From NCBI GenBank assembly GCA_022180725.1, contig BQMO01000021.1, positions 1-64,000 on the forward strand: DNA of 64,000 bases. Reading direction: 5' to 3'. This DNA comes from Phycisphaerae bacterium. GTDB lineage: Bacteria; Planctomycetota; Phycisphaerae; Phycisphaerales; UBA1924. Below are positions 26,977-35,033 of this stretch, piece by piece. The notes beneath the pieces were generated by a model, which was not told the origin of the DNA, made no database searches, and saw only the letters and a list, made by a program, of their open reading frames with translations. Both the position numbers and the translations under genes were made by a program. Every line of letters starts with the position of its first letter. Position 1 is the stretch's first letter.

Positions 26977-27696
26977 TTACCAGCGGGTAATGCGGAAGGT
27001 CACCGGCCCGTGCTCGGCGATCAGGCGAACATCATTCGTGCCGCCGTTCAGTGTGCCGGACCAATCCGAGGCCGTCGCCTTGGCCCCGGAGATGACTTCG
27101 CGCCGCGGTGCAATCACAGCCACCGACCCGACGCCCGATGTCGCGTGGACATGGCCCCGTGACATGCGAGGGACGGTGACGGTGAGGGCGCCCGTGGCGG
27201 TGCGTGCCATGAACGGCGCCTCGAGCGCGCTCACCAGCGTGATCGTGGTGTCGCCCCCGCGCTCCAGGCCCACCCCGTTCTGCACGTCGACGGCGCCCCC
27301 CGCGCCCGCGATGATCACCGGCCCGCCCGCATTGCGGACACGAATCCCGACGATCGCGGGCACTCGAATCTGGATGTCCGTCGGGCGGCCATCGCCCTCG
27401 GCCATCACCCGCAGAACCGGGTACGGCTCGTCCCGGACCAGTTCCGCCGCCGCCCACGATGCCGCCTGAAGCCGACCGTCCGGCCCTTTCGTGGTCGCGA
27501 CGATGACCGGTTGATCCACGGACGGGTCGGCACGCACCTCCACATGCCCCCGTCTGTTTGCAACGTCGACCGCTACCGGGCCACACCGCGCTTCGGCCAC
27601 GACACCCGCCAACGGGACCACGCCGATAGTCTGGATGGCCTGACAACCCCCCAGAATGGGGACGAGCAGGAGCAGACCTGAAAAATGTCGGATCAT
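26977..27696 (-). CDS. Lipoprotein with DUF4097-like beta fold
   Basis: A small lipoprotein of about 239 residues. It has a hydrophobic signal followed by LGGC (cysteine at residue 18 from the chosen start). The rest reads as short beta strands, and its later part (VRVMAEGDGRPTDIQIRV, GGPVIIAGAGGAVDV, GRGHVHATSGVGSVAV-type repeats) resembles the beta-helical head of DUF4097/DUF2807 putative adhesin proteins. Three ATG codons in a row (27702, 27699, 27696) could be the start; the last gives the best spacing to the AAGG site. It is transcribed towards the PilZ-like gene, with only 5 bases between stops. Function unknown. Confidence 0.68.
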   Translation of the reverse strand: MIRHFSGLLLLVPILGGCQAIQTIGVVPLAGVVAEARCGPVAVDVANRRGHVEVRADPSVDQPVIVATTKGPDGRLQAASWAAAELVRDEPYPVLRVMAEGDGRPTDIQIRVPAIVGIRVRNAGGPVIIAGAGGAVDVQNGVGLERGGDTTITLVSALEAPFMARTATGALTVTVPRMSRGHVHATSGVGSVAVIAPRREVISGAKATASDWSGTLNGGTNDVRLIAEHGPVTFRITRW

Positions 27697-28134
27697 CATC
27701 ATCCTTAGGGATTAGGGTCAAACACATGGACCGGGAATCTGCTAGAATACGATGTCGGCAACCGGGGGGCCTCACAAGACCCCAACGGCCCGGCGGGACA
27801 TTATGACGCCCCGATGTCGGCCGAATGCTTGTTTATGAATCGCATTCATTGTTCCGTGATCCATCGGCCCAAGTCGGAAAACGCCTTGAGAACCGTGTCG
27901 GCAGGGTTGGCCGACGCGGGACAGCTTTGTCAGCCCACGGACGGTCGAAACTTCACCTCGTACGGCTCGTCCGGGCGGGTAGCCCGGCGAGATAGACGGC
28001 GCGGGAACGATTCGGACACGATGCACTCGGTTCGATCGCGAGGGTTTCGAAGGTGGGTTTTTTCAGCGGCGTGATACGCGCATCATGACGCCCGTACGGG
28101 TCCAACCGGTTGGCCGTGGAGGCACGGTTCGACC
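27697..28134. other. 438-base non-coding region between lipoprotein gene and rny
   Basis: No convincing gene lies here; open frames of up to 86 codons on either strand lack a Shine-Dalgarno and composition like the neighbouring genes. TGCTAGAAT (27740-27748) is an extended -10-like element on the plus strand but has no -35 partner. ATGAATCGCATTCAT at about 27836-27850 is a perfect short inverted repeat. The region probably holds the rny promoter and a long leader, and the lipoprotein promoter in the other direction. Confidence 0.5.
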
Positions 28135-29727
28135 ATGGACACCACCCAACTGACATTCGCGGTGATCGACGCACCGATGGCCATCGGGATCGGCCTCGGG
28201 GCGGCGGTGCTGGGAGCAGCGCTGGCCTTTGTCATCGCCCGTTCGATGGGGGCGAAGGCCATCCAGAAAGCATCCTCGGAGGCGCGGGCCTCCGCCACGC
28301 TCGCCGAGGCCGAAGCCAAGGCGGCGGCGGAGCGCGTTCGACTGGAGGCCGAGAAGGCGGCCATCGAGCGCAAGGCGAAGGCCGAGGCGGAGATCGAGAA
28401 AGCCTGGGCCGACCACCGCGACGCCGAGCGGCGCCTGACAAAGCGTGAAGACGCCTTTGACCGCAAGGAAGAACTGCTGAATCAGAAGGACGCCGCGCTC
28501 TCGAAGCAGGCCGAGAGCGTTCGGGCAAGAGAATCCGTCCTTGCGCAGAAGGAGGCCGAGGCTCAGCGGCTGCTGGAAGAACAGAAAGTGGCCCTCGAGC
28601 GGGTGTCGGGCATGACCCGGGCCCAGGCGGTCGAGGCGCTGATCGCCCGTGTCGAGGATGAGGCGCGGCACGAAGCGGCCAAGGTGACGCGTCGCATCAT
28701 CGAAGATGCCGAGAGCGAGGCGAAGAAGAAATCGCAGGAAATCACCCTCATGGCGATCCAGCGGTACGCCAGCGAGCACACCAGCGAGAGCACGGTGCGC
28801 AGCGTGGCTATTCCCAGCGACGACATGAAGGGACGCATCATCGGGCGCGAGGGCCGGAACATTCGCGCCATCGAGAAGGTCACCGGGGTGGACATCATCG
28901 TCGACGACACCCCGGGCGTGATCGTGGTCTCCTGCTTCGACAAGATCCGCCAGGCCGTCGCCGTCGAGTCGCTCGAACGGCTCATCGCCGACGGTCGCAT
29001 GCACCCGACGCGCATCGAGGAAGTCGTCGAGAAGGTTCGCGGGGAGATCAACGAGAAGGTGTTGAAGGCCGGCAAGGATGCCGTGCTGGAGGTGAACCTG
29101 CGCGGGTTGCACCCCAAGGTCGTCGAGGCCATGGGCAAACTGCACTACCGCACCAGTTACGGGCAGAACGTGCTCCGTCACAGCGTGGAAGTGGCCTTTC
29201 TGTCCCAGATCATCGCCGACCAGCTGGGCCTGGACGGCACGATCGCCCGCCGCGCCGGGTTCCTCCACGACATCGGCAAGGCGATGGACCACGAGATGGA
29301 AGGTGGGCACCCGAAGATCGGGATGGACTTCGCGCGGCAGCACGGGGAAAAAGAACCGATCCTGAACGTCATCGGGGGGCACCACGGGGACATTCCCGCC
29401 ACGTCGTTCTACACCCCGATCGTCATGGCCGCCGACGCGGTCAGTTCGGCTCGCCCGGGCGCCCGCCGCGAGAGCATGGAGAAGTACGTCCAGCGTCTGA
29501 ATGAACTCCAGGACATCGCCATGTCCTTCAAGGGTGTGAACGAGGCGTACGCCATCCAGGCGGGACGCGAGGTGCGGGTCATGGTCGATGCGGCCCGCGT
29601 CGACGACGACGAAGCGTACCTGATCGCCCATCAGATCGCGAAGAAGGTCAGCGAACTCATGACATTCCCGGGCGAAATTCGGGTCACCGTCCTGCGCGAA
29701 ACGCGGGCCATCGAGTACGCGCGATAG
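28135..29727 (+). CDS. rny: Ribonuclease Y
   Basis: Membrane-anchored endoribonuclease that starts mRNA decay. The 530-residue protein has a single N-terminal membrane helix (about residues 14-35). A long charged coiled coil runs to about residue 200. A KH RNA-binding domain includes MKGRIIGREGRNIRAIE near residue 232, and the HD phosphohydrolase domain has the metal site LHDIGKAMDH near residue 377. Domain order and length are typical. It replaces RNase E-like initiators in many bacteria, including planctomycetes. The start ATG is clear from the membrane helix. A perfect 18-base palindrome and a 77-residue gene follow it. Confidence 0.96.
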   Translation: MDTTQLTFAVIDAPMAIGIGLGAAVLGAALAFVIARSMGAKAIQKASSEARASATLAEAEAKAAAERVRLEAEKAAIERKAKAEAEIEKAWADHRDAERRLTKREDAFDRKEELLNQKDAALSKQAESVRARESVLAQKEAEAQRLLEEQKVALERVSGMTRAQAVEALIARVEDEARHEAAKVTRRIIEDAESEAKKKSQEITLMAIQRYASEHTSESTVRSVAIPSDDMKGRIIGREGRNIRAIEKVTGVDIIVDDTPGVIVVSCFDKIRQAVAVESLERLIADGRMHPTRIEEVVEKVRGEINEKVLKAGKDAVLEVNLRGLHPKVVEAMGKLHYRTSYGQNVLRHSVEVAFLSQIIADQLGLDGTIARRAGFLHDIGKAMDHEMEGGHPKIGMDFARQHGEKEPILNVIGGHHGDIPATSFYTPIVMAADAVSSARPGARRESMEKYVQRLNELQDIAMSFKGVNEAYAIQAGREVRVMVDAARVDDDEAYLIAHQIAKKVSELMTFPGEIRVTVLRETRAIEYAR

Positions 29728-29742
29728 ACTTGCCGATTGTCC

Positions 29743-29760
29743 GTCGCGATCCATCGCGAC
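29743..29760. repeat. Perfect 18-base inverted repeat after rny
   Basis: GTCGCGAT CC ATCGCGAC, with 8-base arms, lies 15 bases after the rny stop and about 20 bases before the next start. No T tract follows, so it is not an ordinary terminator. It could be an mRNA-stabilising hairpin, a processing site or a protein-binding palindrome. Confidence 0.7.
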
Positions 29761-29780
29761 CGGCCCCACGGAGATGATTC

Positions 29781-30014
29781 ATGCAGCAGATCAAGATGTT
29801 CACCGGGAGCGAGGATCAGGTCGGCACGCTGGAGCGCACCATCAACGACTGGCTGCGCACCTCGGGCGCCCGCGTGGTGAAGGTGTTCGGCAACATGTCC
29901 CCGCAGTCGGTCATGCCGACGACCGAGGGCAAGGCCACGCTCTCGCACGAGGGCGGGTCGCGCCGGTTCGCCCCCTCCGACGTCTTCCTCTGCATCCTGT
30001 ACGAAACGGCCTGA
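29781..30014 (+). CDS. Small conserved-looking protein of unknown function
   Basis: A 77-residue acidic-to-neutral protein with no signal peptide or membrane segment. The chain starts QQIKMFTGSEDQVGTLERTINDWL and contains a VVKVFGNMSP strand and a C-terminal FAPSDVFLCILYE strand. The alternation suggests a small alpha/beta fold. GGAG lies nine bases upstream of the ATG, and composition matches the neighbouring genes. It may share the rny transcript. It ends 12 bases before the end of the convergent parvulin-like gene. I do not recognise the family. Confidence 0.72.
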   Translation: MQQIKMFTGSEDQVGTLERTINDWLRTSGARVVKVFGNMSPQSVMPTTEGKATLSHEGGSRRFAPSDVFLCILYETA

Positions 30015-30026
30015 ACCGCGACGCGT

Positions 30027-30977
30027 CTAGCGTGGAGGATGGTCCCACGACCACTTCAGCGACGGGTCGAGCACGATCGGGCGGGCGGCGTCGAGCAGTT
30101 CCCGCGCCAACCGGTCCATCGCCTGCCGCTCCATCCGACGCCGGAGTCGCTCGAGTGTCCGACTCTTCTCCGCGGCGCTCGGCTCGCGACCCGGCGTTCG
30201 GGATTCCACCAGCACCAGCGCGTACCCCCGCTCCGTGCTCAGGACCACGCTGAGTTTTCCGATCGGAAGTTCACGGGCCGCGGCACGCACCACCGCGGGC
30301 AGCGAAGGGTCCGCCAGGTTGGCGCGCGCAAGCAAGCCCCCCGCGGCCGCGGAGACGTCGGTGGAATGATCCACCGCCTCCGCCGCAAACCTCATCGCGA
30401 GCAGCGCGTCCTCGCCGACGCTCATCAAGCGTGCACGGATCGAAACCGCGTCCGCCTCCCGCTCGGTCGTGAGAACTCGAAGTCGGCACGTCGGGCCAAA
30501 GTCCATGGCCTGCACCGTTTCCTGATCTTCGCGGGATGGTTCCGCCAGGGGTGCAACCAGTTTTCGCAGCGCCGCGTTCCGCCACAGGAGCGCCTCATAC
30601 CTTGTCGGGCCCAGCCCCCGACCTCGTCGCAGATGCTCCAGAAGTTCACCCGCCTGCGCCGGCGACACCGCCGCCTCGCCGATGAACACCTCGATCATCC
30701 CGCGTCGCTCGGCGTCGATGTCCGACGCTGAGACGGCCAATCCACGACGGTCCAATAGTTCCACCAGTGCCGCGTCAAGCACCGCTTCTTCAAGGACCGT
30801 GGCTCCCGCGGTTTCCATGAGCGCCGACCCGAGATCCTCCACGGCCACGGGCTTTCCCGCGATCACCGCCACTTTGGGCGGGTCTTGGATCTTCTCCTTG
30901 CCGAACGCCGCCGGACAATCGGCCGTGTTCCCGGGAGCCGCGAGCGTGAGCGAGACAGCAAGCAGAGAACTCAGCAA
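30027..30977 (-). CDS. Parvulin-like (PpiC/SurA type) periplasmic peptidyl-prolyl isomerase
   Basis: A 316-residue exported protein with a short N-terminal hydrophobic signal (MLSSLLAVSLTLAAPG). Middle helices resemble the SurA/PrsA chaperone region, and the C-terminal region reads as a divergent parvulin domain. The signals are a MRFAAEAVDHSTDVSAAAGGLLA stretch (close to the usual F-x-x-A-x-x-x-S-x-D...GGdLG), a LPAVVRAAARELPIGKLS segment and a GYALVLVESR strand. Several catalytic residues of active parvulins cannot be confirmed, so it may be chiefly a chaperone. It converges on the 77-residue gene and faces away from the prepilin-type gene. Confidence 0.68.
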   Translation of the reverse strand: MLSSLLAVSLTLAAPGNTADCPAAFGKEKIQDPPKVAVIAGKPVAVEDLGSALMETAGATVLEEAVLDAALVELLDRRGLAVSASDIDAERRGMIEVFIGEAAVSPAQAGELLEHLRRGRGLGPTRYEALLWRNAALRKLVAPLAEPSREDQETVQAMDFGPTCRLRVLTTEREADAVSIRARLMSVGEDALLAMRFAAEAVDHSTDVSAAAGGLLARANLADPSLPAVVRAAARELPIGKLSVVLSTERGYALVLVESRTPGREPSAAEKSRTLERLRRRMERQAMDRLARELLDAARPIVLDPSLKWSWDHPPR

Positions 30978-31058
30978 ACTCGATCTCCTTACGAGGACGT
31001 TTGGTTTGTGTTCGATTGAAGTCCGATATGAATTCGCACCGATGAATGGTACATTGAC

Positions 31059-31088
31059 TTGACGCGAGGATCATGTTCACGGTATGCT
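31059..31088 (+). promoter_or_regulatory. Sigma-70-like promoter for the prepilin-type gene
   Basis: TTGACG (31059-31064) and TATGCT (31083-31088) are separated by 18 bases. The first box is a five-of-six match and the second four of six. Transcription would start near 31095 and give a leader of about 225 bases that includes the hairpin at 31181-31201. Confidence 0.5.
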
Positions 31089-31175
31089 GCGCAGGTCAGA
31101 GGTCGGGACGAGGCCCATTCGGTGCCAACCGGCCGCGAAATGATTTCGGACAACGCTTTCGACAGTTTGTTCTGC

Positions 31176-31201
31176 AAAAAGACGCCAACGAACGTGGCGT
31201 C
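31176..31201. other. Leader hairpin, terminator-like on the minus strand
   Basis: GACGCCA and TGGCGTC (31181-31187 and 31195-31201) form a perfect 7-base stem with a 7-base loop, preceded by AAAAA. Read on the minus strand it would be a hairpin plus TTTTT, a terminator shape, and it could stop antisense transcription entering the parvulin-like gene. On the plus strand it sits in the leader of the prepilin-type gene and is followed by weakly T-rich sequence. Confidence 0.5.
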
Positions 31202-31318
31202 GTTGTGTGTATTCTGGTAAAGTCGTGTTCCGGGGGGTGTTGTGCGGCGGTCTACACGCCGCATGAACACGGGATGAATGTGGAGCCGCAATTCCGCGGC
31301 AATCGAACGGAGGCCATC

Positions 31319-32407
31319 ATGGTCGGGACCGTACGAGTCAGAAGGGCGTTCACCCTCATCGAACTGCTGGTGGTGATCGCGATCGTTGCCTTGCTCATCG
31401 GGATTCTGCTCCCCTCCTTGGCCGAGGCTCGGCGGTCGGGGAAGGTGACTCTGTGTCAATCGAACCTGCACCAGTTCGGCGTGGCGACCCAGTCGTACTC
31501 GACGGACTACCAGGACAAACTTTGGTCGTTCACGGTAACCGCGGCGACGCGCGACCGCCTGACCTACCCCGACCTGGTCGCATGGGCCAACGGAGATGAC
31601 CTCGCGGCGGCCTCGGCGCAAGCGACGGACATCGTTCGCCGTCGCGCGGGCCGCGATGACGTCAACCCCCCGTCGGCGTGGATTCCCCACGTGCTGTACA
31701 ACCACCTGGTGCTCCAGGATTATCTCGCCTCGCGCCTCCCCGAGAAGATGGTGGTGTGCCCCGAAGACAAGCACCGCCTTCGGTGGCAGTCGGATCCGCC
31801 GCTCTTCGGCACGGCGAACGCCGCCGCGCTGGCGCCGGTGCCCGGGAACGCCACGACGCCCGACGGCTGGCGCTGGCCCTACAGCAGCAGTTATGAAACC
31901 GTGCCGTACCAGTATTCTCCCGAGCGTGGCAACGGCATGATTTCTCAGGCCGGGACGCACCGGACGTATTACGGCCCAACCGCTCAGAACGTACTCGGCA
32001 AGCGCAAGTTAAGCCAGGTGCAGTTCCCGTCGCAGAAGGTCCAGATCATGGACTCCAACGCGCGGCACTTCGGCAAGCGGACGTGGTACTACGCGCACGC
32101 CAGCGCCCGCATCCCCCTGCTGTTCTTCGATGTCGCCGTCAAGACGCGGCTGACCGGCGCTCCGCAGACCACCGCTCAGGCGCCGCTTGACGCCAACGAG
32201 GGATGGAACCCGGCGTCTCCCACCACTCAGTTCTACCTCACGTACGCGTACCAACCCGAACTCTGGGAAGCGCCCACGCTCAACGGGGCGTATTACGAGA
32301 CCAGCGGCGCGCAGGACACCGTGATCGGGTTCTACCGCTGGACGCGCGGCGGCCTGCAAGGGGCCGATTTCGAGGGCAAGGAACTCAAGACCTGGCCTAC
32401 GTGGTAA
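31319..32407 (+). CDS. Prepilin-type N-terminal cleavage/methylation protein
   Basis: A 362-residue exported protein with a type IV prepilin leader. Basic residues are followed by RRA and then [24 protein letters not shown], with Glu at +5 after the predicted cleavage by prepilin peptidase. This is the form of the large pseudopilin-like families that are abundant in planctomycetes (DUF1559-like group). The mature part has no motif I recognise; CPEDKH and a C-terminal FYRWTRGGL stretch may be family-specific. Start ATG 31319 is backed by GGAGG seven bases upstream. It is monocistronic, ending in a strong terminator. Whether it enters a pilus, a pseudopilus or the surface is not known. Confidence 0.85.
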   Translation: MVGTVRVRRAFTLIELLVVIAIVALLIGILLPSLAEARRSGKVTLCQSNLHQFGVATQSYSTDYQDKLWSFTVTAATRDRLTYPDLVAWANGDDLAAASAQATDIVRRRAGRDDVNPPSAWIPHVLYNHLVLQDYLASRLPEKMVVCPEDKHRLRWQSDPPLFGTANAAALAPVPGNATTPDGWRWPYSSSYETVPYQYSPERGNGMISQAGTHRTYYGPTAQNVLGKRKLSQVQFPSQKVQIMDSNARHFGKRTWYYAHASARIPLLFFDVAVKTRLTGAPQTTAQAPLDANEGWNPASPTTQFYLTYAYQPELWEAPTLNGAYYETSGAQDTVIGFYRWTRGGLQGADFEGKELKTWPTW

Positions 32408-32434
32408 CCCACGCGTGATACTCTTGTTGACTCG

Positions 32435-32463
32435 AACCCCCGAGGCCCTCTCGGGGGTTTTTT
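32435..32463 (+). terminator. Intrinsic terminator after prepilin-type gene
   Basis: A 10-base stem (AACCCCCGAG / CTCGGGGGTT) with loop GCCCT is followed by a T run. It lies 28 bases after the stop codon, and the next gene starts about 80 bases downstream. Confidence 0.92.
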
Positions 32464-32540
32464 CTTGTCTTGAACGAATCAGGGCCGGGGCGGCTACATT
32501 GTTGCACGCCGTGGATTGCACACGGGGCAAGGAGCATGCC

Positions 32541-33527
32541 GTGAAGGTACTGGTGGCCGACAAGTTCGAGAAGGCCGGGCTGGAAGGCCTGGCGGCGCTC
32601 GGGTGCGAGGTGATCAACCGGGCCGGCGTGGGGACGGACAAACTCGGGGCGGCCTTGACAGAAACGCACCCCGCCGTGCTCGTGGTTCGATCGACGAAGG
32701 TGCCGGCGGGCGTGCTGGAGCAGGCCGAGGGCGTGAAACTCATCATCCGCGCCGGGGCGGGCGTGGACAACATCGACGTGGGCGCGGCGACGGCGCGGGG
32801 TATCCGGGTCTGTAACTGCCCCGGGATGAACGCGGTGGCGGTGGCGGAACTCACGATGGGGCTGCTGCTGTGCTGTGATCGTCGGCTCCCGGATCAAACG
32901 GCGGAACTGCGGGCCGGGCGGTGGAACAAGAAGGAGTACGGCAAGACGGGCGCGGGCGGGGCCAAGGGCCTGAAAGGGATGACGCTCGGGGTGATCGGCG
33001 TGGGGGCGATCGGGCAGGAAGTCATCAAGCGGGCGACGGCGTTCGGAATGCGCGTGGTCGCGTGGAGCCGGAGCATCACGCCGCAGCACGTGGGGGCGCT
33101 CAACGCCGAGTTCGGCGGGACGGACACGCCGGCGCTGCTGGCCCTGGCGGCGCGGGCCGACGCGATCAGCGTGCACCTGCCGCTGACGGACACCACGAAG
33201 AAGTTGTTCAACAAGACGTTCTTCGACGCGATGAAGCCGGGGGCGTACTTCATCAACACGAGCCGCGGGGGCGTGGTGGACGAGGCGGCCTTGCGGGACG
33301 CCATCGCGGCGAAGGGACTTCGGGCGGGGCTGGACGTGTTCGAGTTTCAGCCGGCGGAGGCCGAGGCCGGGTTTGAAAGCCCGACGGCCAAGTGCGCCGG
33401 CGTGTACGGGACGCACCACAGCGGGGCGAGCACGGAGCAGGCGCAGGGGGCGGTCGCGGAGGAAACGGTGCGGATCGTGAAGGTGTTCAAGGAGACGGGG
33501 CGGTTCGAGAACTGCGTGAACGCCTGA
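32541..33527 (+). CDS. serA: D-3-phosphoglycerate dehydrogenase (short form)
   Basis: Oxidises 3-phosphoglycerate to 3-phosphohydroxypyruvate, the first step of serine synthesis, using NAD. The 328-residue chain has the substrate-domain motif RAGAGVDNID, the nucleotide-binding GVIGVGAIG near residue 150, the catalytic arginine region NTSRGGVVDE and the histidine in YGTHHSGAST. It ends after the catalytic domain and lacks ACT or ASB regulatory domains, as in the short class, so serine feedback may be absent or different. The start is GTG 32541 with AAGGAG eight bases upstream. The next gene is serC, whose product uses its reaction product directly. Other 2-hydroxyacid dehydrogenase activities cannot be excluded, but the serC neighbour favours serA. 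Confidence 0.9.
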   Translation: MKVLVADKFEKAGLEGLAALGCEVINRAGVGTDKLGAALTETHPAVLVVRSTKVPAGVLEQAEGVKLIIRAGAGVDNIDVGAATARGIRVCNCPGMNAVAVAELTMGLLLCCDRRLPDQTAELRAGRWNKKEYGKTGAGGAKGLKGMTLGVIGVGAIGQEVIKRATAFGMRVVAWSRSITPQHVGALNAEFGGTDTPALLALAARADAISVHLPLTDTTKKLFNKTFFDAMKPGAYFINTSRGGVVDEAALRDAIAAKGLRAGLDVFEFQPAEAEAGFESPTAKCAGVYGTHHSGASTEQAQGAVAEETVRIVKVFKETGRFENCVNA

Positions 33528-33591
33528 CCCCCGCCCGCGGCGCATATTCCAGCCGGCCGTCCGCGCGGCGTCCGCGCCTGTATGATTCAGC

Positions 33592-34746
33592 ATGACTACC
33601 GCCACCGCACCGTCGATGACGTCCGCCGTCAAGCACACGCCCTCGGGCCGGGTATTCAACTTCTCCGCCGGGCCGGGGTGCCTGCCCGAGGAAGTGATCC
33701 GCCAGGCGCAGGCGGACCTGTGGGACATCGACGGGACGGGGGTGGGGATTCTCGAGCACAGCCACCGGGGCAAGACGTTCGACAAGGTGCTGGCGGAGGC
33801 CGAGGAGAACTGCCGCAAGATCGGGAACATCCCCGCGAACTACAAGGTGATGTTCCTGACCGGGGGCGCGACGAGCCAGAACTTCATGGTGCCGGCGAAC
33901 ATCCTGCCCGACGACGGCGTCGCGGCGTTCCTGACCACCGGGCACTGGTCCGAACGCACGTGGGAGGAAGTCAAGGTCTACTCCAGCAAGTGCTACGAGG
34001 CGTGGGACGGCCGGCCCACCAAGCACACGTGCTGCCCGGCGGACAGCGAGATCTCGTACAAAGACAAGCCTGTCTACGTCCATATGTGCTCGAACAACAC
34101 GCTGTACGGGACGCAGTGGCGGCACGCGGACGGGACGATCCGGCTGCCGAAGGTGCCCGACGGCGTGCCGCTGGTGTGCGACATGAGCAGCGATATGTAC
34201 AGCCGCCCGACGGACGTGACGAAGTTCGGGCTGATCTACGCCGGCGCGCAGAAGAACGTGGGCGTCGCGGGAACAACGCTGGTGATCGCGCGGGAAGACC
34301 TGCTCAAGCCCGTGCGGAAACTGCCGACGATGCTGCGGTACGACGTGCAGGCCAAGGACCAGAGCCGGCACAACACGCCCCCGGTCTTCGCGATCTACCT
34401 AAGCGGGCTGGTCTTCAAGTGGATCCTGAAGCAGGGCGGGCTGTCGGCGGTGCACGCGGCAAACATGGCGAAGGCCAAGTTCATCTACGATGTGCTCGAC
34501 TCGACTCCCTTCTACAAGGGGCACGCCAGGCCCGACAGCCGCAGCCTCATGAACATCACGTTCCGCTGTCCGACCGAGGCCCTCGACGACGCCTTCGTGA
34601 AGGAAGCGCAGAAGAATGGGATGGACCAGTTGAAGGGCCATCGTAACACCGGCGGGATGCGCGCGAGCACGTACAACGCGATGCCCGCCGAGGGGTGCAA
34701 GGCTCTGGCCGACTTCATGCAGGACTTCGCCAAGCGAAACGGGTAA
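33592..34746 (+). CDS. serC: Phosphoserine aminotransferase
   Basis: PLP enzyme that converts 3-phosphohydroxypyruvate and glutamate to phosphoserine and 2-oxoglutarate. The 384-residue chain opens with FNFSAGPGCLPEEV, the family's signature start. GGATSQNFM follows, then LVCDMSSDMYSRP with the PLP-contacting aspartate, YAGAQKNVG with the Schiff-base lysine, and near the end a phosphate-binding histidine/arginine region (KGHRNTGGMRAS). The first roughly 18 residues are an extension before the usual N-terminus. It follows serA after 64 bases and is probably on the same transcript. Confidence 0.96.
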   Translation: MTTATAPSMTSAVKHTPSGRVFNFSAGPGCLPEEVIRQAQADLWDIDGTGVGILEHSHRGKTFDKVLAEAEENCRKIGNIPANYKVMFLTGGATSQNFMVPANILPDDGVAAFLTTGHWSERTWEEVKVYSSKCYEAWDGRPTKHTCCPADSEISYKDKPVYVHMCSNNTLYGTQWRHADGTIRLPKVPDGVPLVCDMSSDMYSRPTDVTKFGLIYAGAQKNVGVAGTTLVIAREDLLKPVRKLPTMLRYDVQAKDQSRHNTPPVFAIYLSGLVFKWILKQGGLSAVHAANMAKAKFIYDVLDSTPFYKGHARPDSRSLMNITFRCPTEALDDAFVKEAQKNGMDQLKGHRNTGGMRASTYNAMPAEGCKALADFMQDFAKRNG

Positions 34747-34751
34747 GGCCC

Positions 34752-35033
34752 ATGGGCCTGCCCCGCCTGCGCTCGGTCATGGGTGGCAAGAAACTCCCCG
34801 ACTGGGCGTGGGCTTTGATCGGCACGGGGATCATGCTCGGCGGAGCGGTCCTGCTGCTGGGTGTCGTCGGGCTCATGATCGGGTGGATCAGCCCCTCGGC
34901 CTTGCCGGTGCATCGGAAAGATCGCGTGTTGGGGCCGATTATCCTCCTGCTCGGCGGGCCCGCACTGCTGCACATGGGAGGGGTGGAGGTCGTCGACGCT
35001 ATCGCGCGGATGCGTTCGCGGCGAGGCGGCTAG
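34752..35033 (+). CDS. Small membrane protein of unknown function
   Basis: A 93-residue protein with two predicted membrane segments (about residues 18-42 and 59-74) and basic ends (MGLPRLRS... and RMRSRRGG). The start ATG sits in the centre of a perfect 14-base palindrome AGGCCC ATGGGCCT (34746-34759), five bases after the serC stop, so the mRNA start region may be occluded. Its stop overlaps the end of the convergent prepilin-type gene by 4 bases. I do not recognise a family; it may be a minor membrane or chaperone-like protein. Confidence 0.6.
   Translation: MGLPRLRSVMGGKKLPDWAWALIGTGIMLGGAVLLLGVVGLMIGWISPSALPVHRKDRVLGPIILLLGGPALLHMGGVEVVDAIARMRSRRGG

Larger units (their letters stand above)
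30978..31318. other. 341-base region upstream of prepilin-type gene
   Basis: No credible gene. The plus strand carries a promoter-like pair (31059-31088) and a hairpin (31181-31201). A second possible -10 (TATTCT) follows near 31209. An in-frame ATG at 31274 could start the prepilin-type gene earlier but lacks a Shine-Dalgarno. The region is A/T-richer than its surroundings, as expected for a control region between divergent genes. Confidence 0.55.

Noticed and set aside
27814..28074. An 86-codon open frame before rny
   Set aside because: No Shine-Dalgarno, odd composition and no recognisable sequence; the region is better seen as a leader.
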